Positions 12,021 to 23,700 of a stretch of 64,000 nucleotides of DNA are shown piece by piece. The DNA is taken from assembly GCF_004664715.2 (NCBI RefSeq), contig NC_051065.1, positions 147,695,487 to 147,759,486 of the forward strand. The letters run 5' to 3'. Source of the DNA: Peromyscus leucopus. Its lineage: Eukaryota > Chordata > Mammalia > Rodentia > Cricetidae. Numbering within the stretch: the first letter of the stretch is position 1; each line of letters opens with the position of its first letter. The translations under genes were made by a program, and so were the position numbers. The notes beneath the pieces are model-generated. The model worked only from the letters and a program-made list of their open reading frames with translations. It searched no databases and was not told the DNA's origin.

Positions 12021-13158
12021 GGAATGATTTAGAACCTGAGGAACTAACTAAAATATACACACCTCTTATTTATCATAGCTTGAGCAAGTACTTTTATTCC
12101 TGGTATTCTCTAAATTAAAATTTGGGACCACAGTACCATGGGAATAAGTTGTCATATCACACAATTGTATGAGAGATGAGGGATTTCCCCCTGGGATATA
12201 CCGTGAGAATGTGAAACCACAGAATCACTCAGGCCACATACAGAGATGCAAAATCTTGAAACAAGAAGATAAGAACTGTAGCATTTGAACCTACTCAGCA
12301 CGATATACAAATAGTATAAAGTGGGAACTCAAAGGGGGAAAGAAAGACATGCGAAGAAGAGGAGAAGAGGAACCACACTGTGAGAGAACTCTGTCCTAAG
12401 ACACTCTGCAACAAACATAAATTCATGAGCTTCTGTATGCAAATATGGTTTTAGACGAACCAGAAACGTGAGCAAACACTTAAGACACTGACAACATCCA
12501 TTTTGACGGGACAGACAAGTTCTGACACCACATTCTAGAGGACCATTGGCCACTCACCATTGTGTGGGCTCCCACTTCCCACTCAGCTGCCTCCAGCAGA
12601 GGGAAGGCAAACCTCACATCCTGGTCCTTCTGAAGCTGCTCCTCTGAGCTCTCTGCTTCCCACTGTCTTCATAACTCACTCATGGGCTCTCTCCACTCAC
12701 TGGACCACTGGCCACATCCTGACACAGCTCTGGTTAGCAGCTGTGGGAGGAGGATGTCTCTCTCCTCATGCCTCTCTTCCCTTGATCCCTGAACTGCTGA
12801 GCAGGAGCCTCATGGGTTCACAGAACTTTGGGAACAGTTGGGAAAATTAATGGATCACAATATACCAGAGGGGAACTTAAACTACTTACTAATAATAGGA
12901 TCATTTGAGTCCCTCCTGCAAATGTCTTCTAGCTCATATCCACATGCTCAGGCTCCAACTCTGCCAAACACTTCCCTTCTTGAAATCTACTCTAGCTACT
13001 CCCATTCAGACACATTATAAGCAAACAGCACATGTTCTTCTGCCTTGAGGACCAGCCTCCAGCAGCACAGGGCTTGAGGGGGAGCCTACGGAACTACTGG
13101 ACCTGGATTTTTTATCTGAGGGAGTAAAACTTAACAGTCTGGGGCCTGCTAGAGAGGG

Positions 13159-13159
<1 letters not shown>
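12020..13159. other. Relic-gene interval, no feature recognised
   Basis: Lies between relic exon 6 and block beta, where exons 1-5 of the lost gene should have been. Short open frames (12560-12850) are not conserved with unit 2 at 54027-54398. Confidence 0.5.

Positions 13160-13211
<52 letters not shown>
13160..13211 (+). repeat. (CA)n
   Basis: About 52 bp of CA; counterpart 54647-54694 in unit 2. Confidence 0.95.
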
Positions 13212-13213
<2 letters not shown>

Positions 13214-14389
13214 AGGATCTTTTTATCATCTCTCTCAGTTCTTCATTTCTTTTCTGACCTCTATCCATAAATGTCCCTTCTGTCTCTCTTGATGTCTTCA
13301 TTCTAATTAACTTGATTTTTTTTTCCCTTACAGCTTAAATACCCCAGCAAAATCTTTCAGGCAATATAAAATTACAATATACTGCACTTTATTTTTCAAG
13401 TGAATGATTACAATGAATACAGATTAGAAAAATATGTTTCTCATTTCCCTTACATGATTAAAACAAAATCATCCCAAGAACCCACATGCATTCACCTCTA
13501 AGTAACTTGTTATAGATTAACAGAGTGTGAGCAAGCAGGGTATTTTATCAGCCAGTTCTTTTGCCGGCAGGTTGTATACTGTGGTTACAGAGAAAGGACC
13601 AATCATTTTATTATTTATCTCTAAAAGTAAACTTATAGGAAACCTTAGAATAATCACAAATATAAAATTTATATATGAAAAACAATCAGTCATCTCTACT
13701 TTAAATCTTTAGGATGCATACCCATTCATCAACAGGAAGTTGAGGGCAGAAATGGGCACAAGGAATTAATCATCACCTTTGGTCATCAACCAATGTAGCA
13801 AGAGGCACATGAGCTAGTAATAATTTATTCTTGTTCCCTGACCTTAACGCGTCCTCACTCAACTGTGCACCTTTCTAAACTTTAGATGGTTTCCTAGGGT
13901 TTTCCCCCTCAAAGCTAGTCACAAAACTTTCACAGTCTAACCTTAAGTTACTTTTCAAAGCTTTGTTTCAGCTGTGATGCAATCTGAAACCTATGAACAC
14001 ATTTTCCAACACTAAGATTAAAAGAATTTAAGCTACCTAGGCTACTGGGACTTAATCATTAACCTAAGCCACAGTCTACATGGCTCTTCAAGAGAAATAG
14101 CTGTGTGACATTTCCTTGTTTTATTTTTTATCCTCTGCAGGCTCTGTTTTATCAGAGTCAGGAGCAACATTTTATCCTCCCTTTACCTATGTTAACTTTC
14201 CCACTAAACTAACTTCTATCATAATCCCTTATTATGTTGATTAAAAACTCTCAATCATCAAACTTCTATTTACAGTAACACTATTAGTGTATAAAATCAT
14301 TGTCTCAGTTGAACAGTACAGCTCAGAAGGAAATCATCTTCATAATAATCCTCAGGTAAAAATGTCCAGTAGAACGGGATATTACCAAG

Positions 14390-14640
14390 AGATGATCACA
14401 CTGCATTAAGGGCAGTGGGGACTCCCCAGGCCCATTCTCACCATGCCAGATACCAGAGGAAGACGGCAGCAGCAAAGGTGGAAATGCACAGCAGTAGCAA
14501 GAGACGTTCTGGGGCTGAGGTTCTCAGGGCTATGCCTATCCCAGATTCACCATGAGCGTTGTGATTCCTGGTGAGTCGGCTTCCTGGACCTTAACTGTCA
14601 GCTGCTGCTCCTCTGACACGGCCACTGACATACATGCATG
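14390..14640 (-). other. Exon-like block with a hydrophobic frame, unit 1
   Basis: On the minus strand one frame reads SEEQQLTVKVQEADSP and another, after a break, LLLLLCISTFAAAVFLWYLA, a plausible membrane helix, before a consensus GTGAGA. It sits about 300 bp downstream of block beta, where relic exon 1 would be expected. No family recognised; a decayed exon, a processed pseudogene or chance are all possible. Confidence 0.3.
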
Positions 14641-14643
14641 CAG

Positions 14644-14644
<1 letters not shown>

Positions 14645-14689
<45 letters not shown>
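14645..14689 (+). repeat. (CA)n
   Basis: About 45 bp; counterpart 56146-56191. Confidence 0.95.
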
Positions 14690-14692
<3 letters not shown>

Positions 14693-14929
14693 CATGTTTC
14701 TAGGTTTTCTCATACTTTTGTATCCAAACATACTGAAAACCATGGGTTCACACTATTACCCCATTTTAATGTAATGCCGCCACGGGTCTCATTTCTTTCC
14801 CAAATTTCAGCATTTCTACCTACTTCTGTGAGTGAAAAAAATCTGTGTTCATTATCTCAATGGAAAGCTCTCAAGTGACAATCTCTTGATGCTGCCCATC
14901 ACCCTCCCACGTCTAAGCTGCCTGTCTCT

Positions 14930-16880
14930 CCAGGATGGGCTCCAGCCCTCAGGTCAAGCCTGTGTCCCTGCACTGATGCCTTCCTCCCTTTAGCAGGACC
15001 GGACACCTTGCTGGAGTTCTCACTCCTGAGGAACCTCCTTCACCGGTCTTCTGTGATGACTCCTGGTGCAAATCCCTGAGGAACCTCCCTTTACCCCTGA
15101 GGCTTTACACTCCACTAGGTCACCTCCATGTGCAGAAGCCCTCATCCCCCTGGACGGTACTGAGTGGCCACACAGTTATCCCACCAGGTAGACAGCATCC
15201 TTACCTTGCCAGTCTCTGAAACCCATACCAGCTCTGCCTTCTGCACAGACACTCTCCTCGGCCTATTTGACCACTACACCCAATGCCAGGACATCCACAA
15301 CCAGGCAAGGGTGCTCTCCTTACTCTACTAGACACTAAGGTCCCATGTTGATACTCACCATAGAGACAGTCTTTACCCATGCCTGGTCTGCCCTCTGCAA
15401 GGAATCTCCTTTCAACCTTCTGTGTCTCTGAATCCAACCCAGTATAGAGCCAACACTATAGACAGGTGCACTCCTCACTATGCCCGGTGCCCTTCTCACT
15501 ATGCATGGGTAACATCAACACCATGCATGAATGTCCTCCTCACTCTGCACAGGTGCACTCCTCACTATACACAGGTGCACTCCTCACTCTACACAGGTGC
15601 CCTCCACACTATACACAGGTGCACTCCTCACTATACACAGGTGCAGTCCTCACTATACACAGGTGCACTCCTCACTATACACAGGTGCACTCCTCACTCT
15701 ACACAGGTGCACTCCTCACTATACACAGGTGCACTCCTCACTATACACAGGTGCACTCCTCACTATACACAGGTGCCCTCCTCACTATACACAGGTGCAC
15801 TCCTCACTCTACACAGGTGCCCTCCTCACTCTACACAGGTGCCCTCCTCACTATACACAGGTGCACTCCTCACTATACACAGGTGCAGTCCTCACTATAC
15901 ACAGGTGCACTCCTCACTATACACAGGTGCACTCCTCACTATACACAGGTGCACTCCTCACTATACACAGGTGCACTCCTCACTATACACAGGTGCACTC
16001 CTCACTATACACAGGTGCACTCCTCACTATACACAGGTGTACTCCTCACTATACACAGGTGCACTCCTCACTCTACACAGGTGCACTCCTCACTATACAC
16101 AGGTGCACTCCTCACTATACACAGGTGCCCTCCTCACTATACACAGGTGCACTCCTCACTCTACACAGGTGCACTCCTCACTATACACAGGTGCCCTCCT
16201 CACTATACACAGGTGCCCTCCTCACTATACACAGGTGCCCTCCTCACTATACACAGGTGCACTGCTCACTCTACACAGGTGCACTCCTCACTATACACAG
16301 GTGCACTCCTCACTCCACACAGGTGCACTCCTCACTATACACAGGTGCACTCCTCACTATACACAGATGCCCTCCTCACTATACACATGTGCACTGCTCA
16401 CTCTACACAGGTGCACTCCTCACTATACACAGGTGCACTCCTCACTCCACACAGGTGCCCTCCTCACTCTACACAGGTGCCCTCCTAATCCTTCCAAATT
16501 CCCAGTTCCTCCATTAGAACCCTCTCCTCTCCTATTTCCAGTTCTGACCCCCCACAGGAAGTTACCTAATGAGTTCATACTCTACTCACCATGCTGGAGC
16601 ACAGACTCCCTACAAGTGACCATTCCATAGCATAGCTGCCCCCTCACATCTCAGGCTCTGATGTCTCACACCAGACTGCTGCTTGAGACTCTCTCCTGAA
16701 TCCAGACACTTTCTCACCAGCATGCTGACATTCCCCTCACTGCTTGGGCTCCAGTTCTGCTGTCATGCCAGCCCTCAGCACGGTCACCCAGACCCTGGGC
16801 CAGACCATTGCTGCCCCACACCTGACCCTTCCACAGACACCTGCCTTGCCCTCCTACACCATTCTTTATTCAGTAAGTTA
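14930..16880. repeat. Block beta, unit 1: paralogue of block alpha, with minisatellite
   Basis: Diverged second copy of the sequence found upstream of exon 1. The right part (16640-16880) and left part (15060-15260) align to block alpha; the middle is occupied by the 22-bp array. Its place about 4 kb from the relic exon 6 suggests it was the upstream region of that lost gene. Confidence 0.6.
15540..16486 (+). repeat. 22-bp minisatellite, about 43 copies
   Basis: Head-to-tail copies of GCACTCCTCACTATACACAGGT with recurring variants (CTCTACAC, GTGCCC, GTGCAG). 22 is not a multiple of 3 and the plus-strand unit has no stop in any register, so all three forward frames stay open for more than 320 codons. 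This explains the long apparent proteins (HRCTPHYTQ-type); they are not genes. Four to five degenerate units precede it from about 15455. Confidence 0.95.
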
Positions 16881-16899
16881 CTAAGTAACTGAGGTGATG

Positions 16900-17540
16900 C
16901 AAGGAAAGAAACCAGATATGACAGAATATGAACTCCTGTGTAATTATTAGACCAATTGACTGTTTCCATGGTGATAAATATACCTACACACCACTTCACT
17001 CCAGTCACAGGTGCTCAGGGGTTTTACCCCCTCAGCAAAAATATATTTCTAAATTTATCATATCCCACATATACTAGAATAATCCACACACAATATTCAA
17101 GTGGCTTCCAATGACAAATATTTCTCATTTGGATATGTCCTAAGGGTTTGGTTATGGGTCACTGAGATGCTGTTCAGCTTCTTTACACATTTATCACTTT
17201 GGAGTGAGGTCAGAGAATCACAGCTTCTTGTAAGTTGAATGTGTAGTAGCCTCCTGTATTTAGATAATCAGATTATTTCTCATTCTATGGGTCAGTGAAA
17301 GTGACCTGGACAAACCAGACAATTGGGGTTGAAAGCATACTCTATAAAAAGAAAGATGAGTCAAAGGCTTTGAAACAGTCCCTTTACAGAGGAGTATGAA
17401 AGCACTGGGAACCAGCATAGGATCTACACCTAATCCCTTTACTGTTTACTCAGGAGATTTATGTTATTGGGTTTTAAAATGAAACATTAATCCCATCAGC
17501 AGAAAAGAGGTACTATTGCAACACGAGCATGAAATACTAA
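16900..17540. other. Intergenic, nothing recognised
   Basis: Collinear with 57460-58110 in unit 2; no repeat or exon seen. Confidence 0.5.
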
Positions 17541-17543
17541 AAC

Positions 17544-17726
17544 TTGCTGGAGAGATGGCTCAGTGGTTAAGAGCACTGACTGCTCTTCCAAAGGTCCCAA
17601 GATCAATTCCCAGCAACTATATAGTTGCTCACAACCGTCTCTAGAGGGATCTGATCCCCTCTACTGGCATAAAGCCACACATGCAGATAGAGAACTCATA
17701 CATAAAAATAAATAAATAAAATATTC
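17544..17726 (+). repeat. B2 SINE, unit 1
   Basis: GCTGGAGAGATGGCTCAGTG, GAGCACTGACTGCTCTTCCA and an AATAAATAAA tail: tRNA-derived B2 head with pol III boxes. Confidence 0.88.
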
Positions 17727-19300
17727 AACTTGAGCTTTATTTTCTCTGATAGTGAAGTAGACTGGTGTCATACAAGTTTAGTGTTGGGTGTCTGTCATGT
17801 ACACCATGGGGTCTGTCAGGAAGCAGTGTGGTTATGTCTGGGATGGTGATGGTGCACATTTTCCTGTTCACAAATATCTGTATTCATATCTTTTACACCT
17901 GACCTGTCAAAGAAAGACTTTATGTAGACTTTTACCCAGTTCATAGGAGGCTACCTCTCTAATTCTTTGGAATTCCTGGAGCTATTGGGAAGGCTGCTTT
18001 ATGATGGTAGGTCATGAAGCTTTATGCTGCTCAGTTCTTTCACAGTTCATGCTAACAAGACAATTCATATTGGGAGCTCACCATTTCAGAAACACTGACA
18101 TTGTGATTAAAGTGTGAAGTCTTTGAGCCATGAGATGCTCACCCTGGCAGGGAAGTGATGCTGAAGGCTGAGTTCAATCTCTTATAAATCAAACAATCAC
18201 ACCTATATAATGAACCCTGATTAATCTCTGAACATCAGAGCCCAGATGAGTGCCCCCTGGTTGGCCTATTCTGTATACTGTCTCTTATTAACATTGTGGG
18301 AAAAGATGCATAAATGGGGTCAATGGAAGTTCCCTATTTGGAACCCTCCCTGACCTTTCCTGGGATGTCCCTCCCTTTAGTTCTGCTTTGTGTTCTTCTA
18401 CATAACAAAACTATAATACTAATATAGCAGAATCATTAGTTCAGTGTGTCATCCTACAACTTATAAATCTGCAGGTATCAAGGGATCCTGGGACTCTGCA
18501 GAGAGTTGACTTGAAGTAAGGGCACCCTTGGGAACTCCTGAACTTGAAGCTCAAGTCTGAAATGAGGACAGTCTTTGGAGTCATGGCCTAAACTTGTAGA
18601 ATAATTTAATTAGTAAATTAAATTTTTTCAGCTGTGGCTTATCAGAACAGTCATAAGAAACATTTTGGAGATGGCTGAGGAAATACAGGCAAGATCACAC
18701 ATCATCTGAGAAAAGAACTGTTACATTTTCTAAGAGTGATAGTGGTATAGTTTTTTTGTACAATGACAATTTCAGATGATATATACTGAAATATTGACTG
18801 AAGTGTAATGTATCGAACTAACTCTCAAGTAACCTATCAAGTAACATTTTCATATATGTACACATACATACACATATCGAATTATCTAAATGTCAACAGT
18901 TGATGATACCATCCAGCCAACTTCTGTTTCAAAATACTTCTGATAAGAAGTTGAAAAGCCTTCCCAAGTGTTAAGTAGCATACAGGCTCCCAAGGGACAT
19001 GTGAGTCTCCTTAATGTCCATCCACAGGGCACAGGCTGTCCCTAATGTGGCCTGCACCAACCTGAGACACGAAAAATCATGGGTGTGGCAGTAGAATGTT
19101 GTTCATCGTCTTCTTAAACTTGATATGGATAAAGTCCACCCAGCCAGCATCAGCCACCATTAGAGGCCCACATCAGCCTCACGTCACCCATAGCACCTGA
19201 TGCACTAGCCATGAGGATCAAGTTCCTGAATGGTTCCTGGCAGTGCAGGTATTGGGGGACACAGAAAATGCTGATGGAAGGGCACAAACTGCCAGAGAAA
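17727..19300. other. Downstream flank of copy B, nothing recognised
   Basis: Collinear with 58286-59820 in unit 2, with small indels only. No repeat or exon seen. Confidence 0.5.
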
Positions 19301-19519
19301 ATGTGAGTAAGCACTGACGATCAAAGTGACAATGGTAACAATGTCATCCTGTCTGTCTGAATTTGTTTAAGAAGATCTTAAATGTTCTAACACCACACAC
19401 ACACACAAAACAGACAACAATGTTAGGTAATAGAGGGTGTTGTTAACTTGATTGTGGTAGCCATTGCCCAATATGTTTCCATATCAAGTCAAGATATTGT
19501 AATGTAAATATATATATAT

Positions 19520-19525
19520 TTTATT
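19520..19525 (-). promoter_or_regulatory. Ancestral polyadenylation signal of copy B
   Basis: AATAAA on the minus strand, 1.13 kb past the copy B stop but only about 330 nt if the LTR at 19661-20455 is removed. The same sequence context holds AATAAA at 60055-60060 in copy C. Confidence 0.6.
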
Positions 19526-19660
19526 TGTCAATTATACATCAATAAATCCAAAGACAGAGGAACAAAGAGAGAGAGAAATGGGTAGAGGAACCAAACCATA
19601 CAAAATTATCATCAAATAACACTTTAGGAATCTAAGAATGGACACAGAGTCTCTGGTATA

Positions 19661-20455
19661 TGTAGCATGAATCTTAAAGAGTCTTTATTAATAAAATCAA
19701 ACCTGAGCCAGGTATTGGGGTATATGCTGGATGATCAGAGAGACAGAAAAAGCCACAGCTAACCTCATCTGGCCAACTTCTCAGCTGATCTTGTTTCCTC
19801 AGACTGGAACCCTTGTGTCCTCATATCTGAATGGCTCTCAGCTGAACTGTGCTGCTCAAAACCTAAAAGCTCAACCAGCCAAATGCTTCTAGTCTCTGGT
19901 CCTCATGCCTTATATATCTTTTTGCTTTCTACCATCACTCCCTAGGATTAAAGGCTGGCTTTCTGGGATTAAAGGCGTGAGTCACCATGCTTGACTGTAT
20001 CCTTGAACAGATGGATTTCTGCTGTGGGATGTTCTGTATGGCAAATGTGTTGCTCTGATTGGTTAGTAAATAAAACACTGGCCAGTAGTCAGGCAGGAGG
20101 AAGTGTAGGCGGGACAAGGAGGAGAAGAATTCTGGGAAGTGGAAGGCTGAGTCAGAGACACTGCCAGCCGCCGCCATGACAAGCCGCATGTGAAGATGCC
20201 AGTAAGCCACGAGCCACGGGGCAAGGTATAGATTTATAGAAATGGGTTAATTTAAGATATAAGAACAGTTAGCAAGAAGCCTGCCACGGCCATACAGTTT
20301 GTAAGCAATATAAGTCTCTGTGTTTACTTGGTTGGGTCTGAGCCGCTGTGGGACTGGCGGGTGAGAGAGATTTGTCCTGACTGTGGGCCAGGCAGAAAAA
20401 CTCCAGCTACAGATTTCTGCCTCTGAAATGCTAGGATTAAAGGTGTGTGCTACCA
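19661..20455 (-). repeat. Composite LTR in the copy B 3' UTR, unit 1 only
   Basis: Same family as 48436-48929 (minus-strand end GATTCATGCTACA) but missing the far end, and itself split by the LTR at 20020-20411. Flanked by GGTATA (19655-19660, 20456-20461). Unit 2 has no insertion (near 60235). It lies between the stop codon and the conserved AATAAA and brings another AATAAA (minus strand, 19684-19689), in the same orientation as the gene. Confidence 0.85.
20020..20411 (+). repeat. Nested solo LTR
   Basis: TGCTGTGGGATGTTC...CTCCAGCTACA, 392 bp, flanked by GATTTC (20014-20019, 20412-20417), inserted into the SINE-like part of the LTR at 19661-20455. Same family as the antisense LTRs at 5834 and 39788. 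Confidence 0.85.
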
Positions 20456-20652
20456 GGTATAAGAGAAAGTCTCATTATATAAAAGAGTAAAGGATGAATA
20501 GATAAGTATTTGTGAAGGCCAGTGTTATCAAATGGATAACTGTTGGCTGCCTACCTAAATTTTTAATGGACATCTCTTCCACAAGAAGATCTTTCCAGGT
20601 GTCTGGAAATGCTGGATAAAAATGCAATCCATGTCCATGGAGAATGCTTGAT

Positions 20653-20794
20653 TCATAAGTATATTTTCTTCATCTGACAAACTGACTTCTCTTTAGCACT
20701 GCAAGGGATGTCATTCCAGCCCCAACCAGAATATCGATGATTTATTATAACACATTGTTCAATGTCACTGTTGGGCTCACCTGGGTGCCAGAAC
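20653..20794 (-). CDS. Clec4b-like: Copy B exon 6: end of the lectin domain, EPN and WND
   Basis: 142-nt terminal exon after a CTTCCAG acceptor, ending QMKKIYL and TGA. It holds EPN (mannose-type), [12 protein letters not shown] and SVC. Copy C reads EPS here. The residue after the sugar motif is also changed (SDIEQC against SDNEQC). EPN in place of EPS is expected to affect sugar preference. Confidence 0.92.
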
Positions 20795-23700
20795 CTGGAA
20801 GGGAAGAAAGAGAATTAGTGTGTTTCCCTCAGTGATTCTGGGAAAGAGAAAATAAGAGTAAGCAAGCCTCAGGATACAATGGGAATTTGTGGAAATCAGA
20901 TTCAGGTGTGTACAAAACAACCGTTCTCCACCACCCATGTCTGACATGTCCCTGAAAACAGGACCACCTCACTCAATATTCTCTTAGCCTGTTACTTAAT
21001 TTTCTCCCAGAACATATTCCAAGGGCTACTTCATCCCTAGGTCTTGGTACCCAGGGACTGTCATTCCATGTGATTATTTGTATGATGAAAAGGTCTTTCC
21101 TTATTCTCATGTTTTATTAAAGTTTTTTTTTTTTTCATTTTACAATAGTGTTATTTTCGAGACTGGAGAACTACTTAAAATATCTAGATAATCCAATTAT
21201 TTCTGTCATCTAGGACAAGTAACTTACAATCCTGGACTCCTACCTGTCTCTTCTGAAGACTGAGAAGGACAGTAGCATCACTACCTGTTTCTCACAACAG
21301 AAATCAGGATAGAATGTGGGAACATACTAAGATATTAAATTTTTAAATAATTACATAAATACAACACACATATCAGATTGAGGACTTTTGATTTATGAGA
21401 AATAATCAGTTATGATCTTAAAATCAATTTTTATTATAAAGATATAAATAAAAGCTAGAGAGATGGCTAAGGAATTAAGGGCGCTTGTGCTTTTCTAGAA
21501 ACTATGAGAGTTCTGTTCCCAGCACCCATGTTTGCACAGTCATGCCACTTGCAACCCCAGCTCCAGGGCATCCAACACCATCTTCTGGGCTCCATGGGTA
21601 CCCACATACACACGACACACACTCATACAGAGACACAGAACCAATGTAAAGAAGAAAGCCAAGAGGTCAGAGCTCAGAGCTAAAACCTTACCCTTGCTCC
21701 CACGGTGGCCCTACCTCTCTGAAAGAGACCTACTTCCTGTGTGTTTATCTTTAATATAGTCTTTCTGTTCTGCCTTCTCATTGGTTGTAAACCCAAACAC
21801 ATGACTGTCTCGTCACTGACTGTAAGTACAGCCCTCCAGGTCTTAAAGGTGTACATCTACAATGCTGGCTGTATCCCTGAACACAGAGAGATCTACCTAG
21901 CTCTGTCTACCAAATGCAGGGATTAAAGGCGTGCACCACCACCGCCTGGCTCTTGCTATGGCTCTAATAGCTATGACCCCGGGCAACTTTATTTATTAAC
22001 ATACAATTAAAATCACATTTCAGTACAAATAAAATACCGCCATATACACACAAATAAAAATAAATTAAATCCTATTTTAAAATATAGAGAGAGATTGAAT
22101 AATAAAACACACCATGGTGCAGCACCTTGGTTGAGTACCCTGGGTACTTATCATCCTACACTCTTAAACTCAGTTCCCTCATCTGTCCTGGAGTATCAGT
22201 GACATGTGTCTCACAGGACTCCTTGATGAGGAAATGGGGATAAAGTAACTCCATCCTCAGGACTCACACCAGGAGTGAGCTGTTTTAGTTTCATAACCAA
22301 CAGCTGGAACACCCTAAAGTCTTCTCATGCTACAGGACCCAGGACTCCTCTAGGTAACTCTGGACTCACGTGGCACTTTCATTGTATGGTGTCTGATCAA
22401 CCCAGCGCCACTGTCGATGACCTGCATCCAAAAGCCCAATATAATAAACAGCTTTAGGATCCAGGATCTTGGTGATGAAATCCTAAGAGGAAAGAAAGAC
22501 ACAGCATTCAGCCTGGATGGAATGCTTCTTTTTCTGTTATAGAAATTGTATAAAATCTTTTAAAAGTTATTTTAACTATACAAAAGTATAGATCCAATGT
22601 GATGCACATATGGAAATACATAATAATCAAATCCTATTCATCTCTCTAGGTCCATCAATAGTTTTCAAATTATAGACTGAATTCACCAAGTATATATTTT
22701 AGAGGAACACTGTGATATTTTGACTGACTTTCTTCTGGTCACACAGAGATGAAAAGACAAAGAAAGGATCAAGGAATAGAAGAGCCACCCACACCACCAG
22801 GAGTGCCATCTTCTCTGGTTGAGCAGGACACAAAGTCATCACTCATGGGCCTGATTTCCATGACATTGGAAACAATCTCAGACTCACTCCCCTCTTTTCT
22901 TCCCCAACACCATTCTTGAATGTTGTGCATGAGAGAATTTAGCAGATTTAAGCATTCTCCATTCACAACCTCAGATATTTCATTTCTGATGGTTGGCTGT
23001 GACTCTCCTGATTTGATCCCCTTTCCCTAATCAACTCTGCACCCTCCTCTGTTAGGCAGTGGGTACTACAGGAAGCATTAGAGTGCTGAAATCACAAACT
23101 GCTCTTTCAAGCAGAAACATTTCATCCTTCCCTCCACCTCAGAGGTTGTATTTCTGTTGCCATGGTTCCTTGTGGGTTGTTCAGCTTCACTGAAGCAGGG
23201 ACAAGGTGTAGAATGCCAAGGCTGGAGCAACCTTTCCAGCTTCCTGATGGAAAGCCTTCTGCCACATCAGCAACACCCATGTCAACAAAACTCCCTCTTA
23301 GTAAAAGGAGGCAGACAGCAGGCAAGGCCCAGGCCCCACTCTCTCCCAGGATGCACCTCCTCTTCCTGGCTGTGGATCACCATCAGATGAGCACCCATGC
23401 TGGAGCACTTCTCCTCACTCTCTCTCCAAGATGCTGGGCCAGTCGCAGTGAAGTAGCAGTGGGAACTAAATGGCTTCCAATCCTTTGGGCAACAGCTCCA
23501 GACTTTGGGGGAAGAAGGAAATGTAAGTGCAATGTCATAGAGTCATTTTAAAAGCTGCTTGATGTGAAGACCACATGGAAACTGGGACTCTGGACTCTCT
23601 GTCAGGTGCCAAGAAACCCCAGTCTACCACTGTTGACACCAATGTCAGGGCCTCTTTATCCTAACGGGTTGGTGTCAGGAAAACTGAGTGTATAGAACCC

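Noticed and set aside
13015..13209. Frames with Val-Cys or Thr-His runs (also near 4970, 14650, 54500 and 56150)
   Set aside because: Translations of CA repeats.
15540..16486. Repeat array as a possible CRISPR
   Set aside because: Contiguous head-to-tail 22-bp units without spacers, in a mammalian genome.
15422..16630. Long open frames of 328-402 codons in all three forward frames
   Set aside because: Produced by a stop-free 22-bp tandem repeat; no codon structure, homology or conservation in unit 2.
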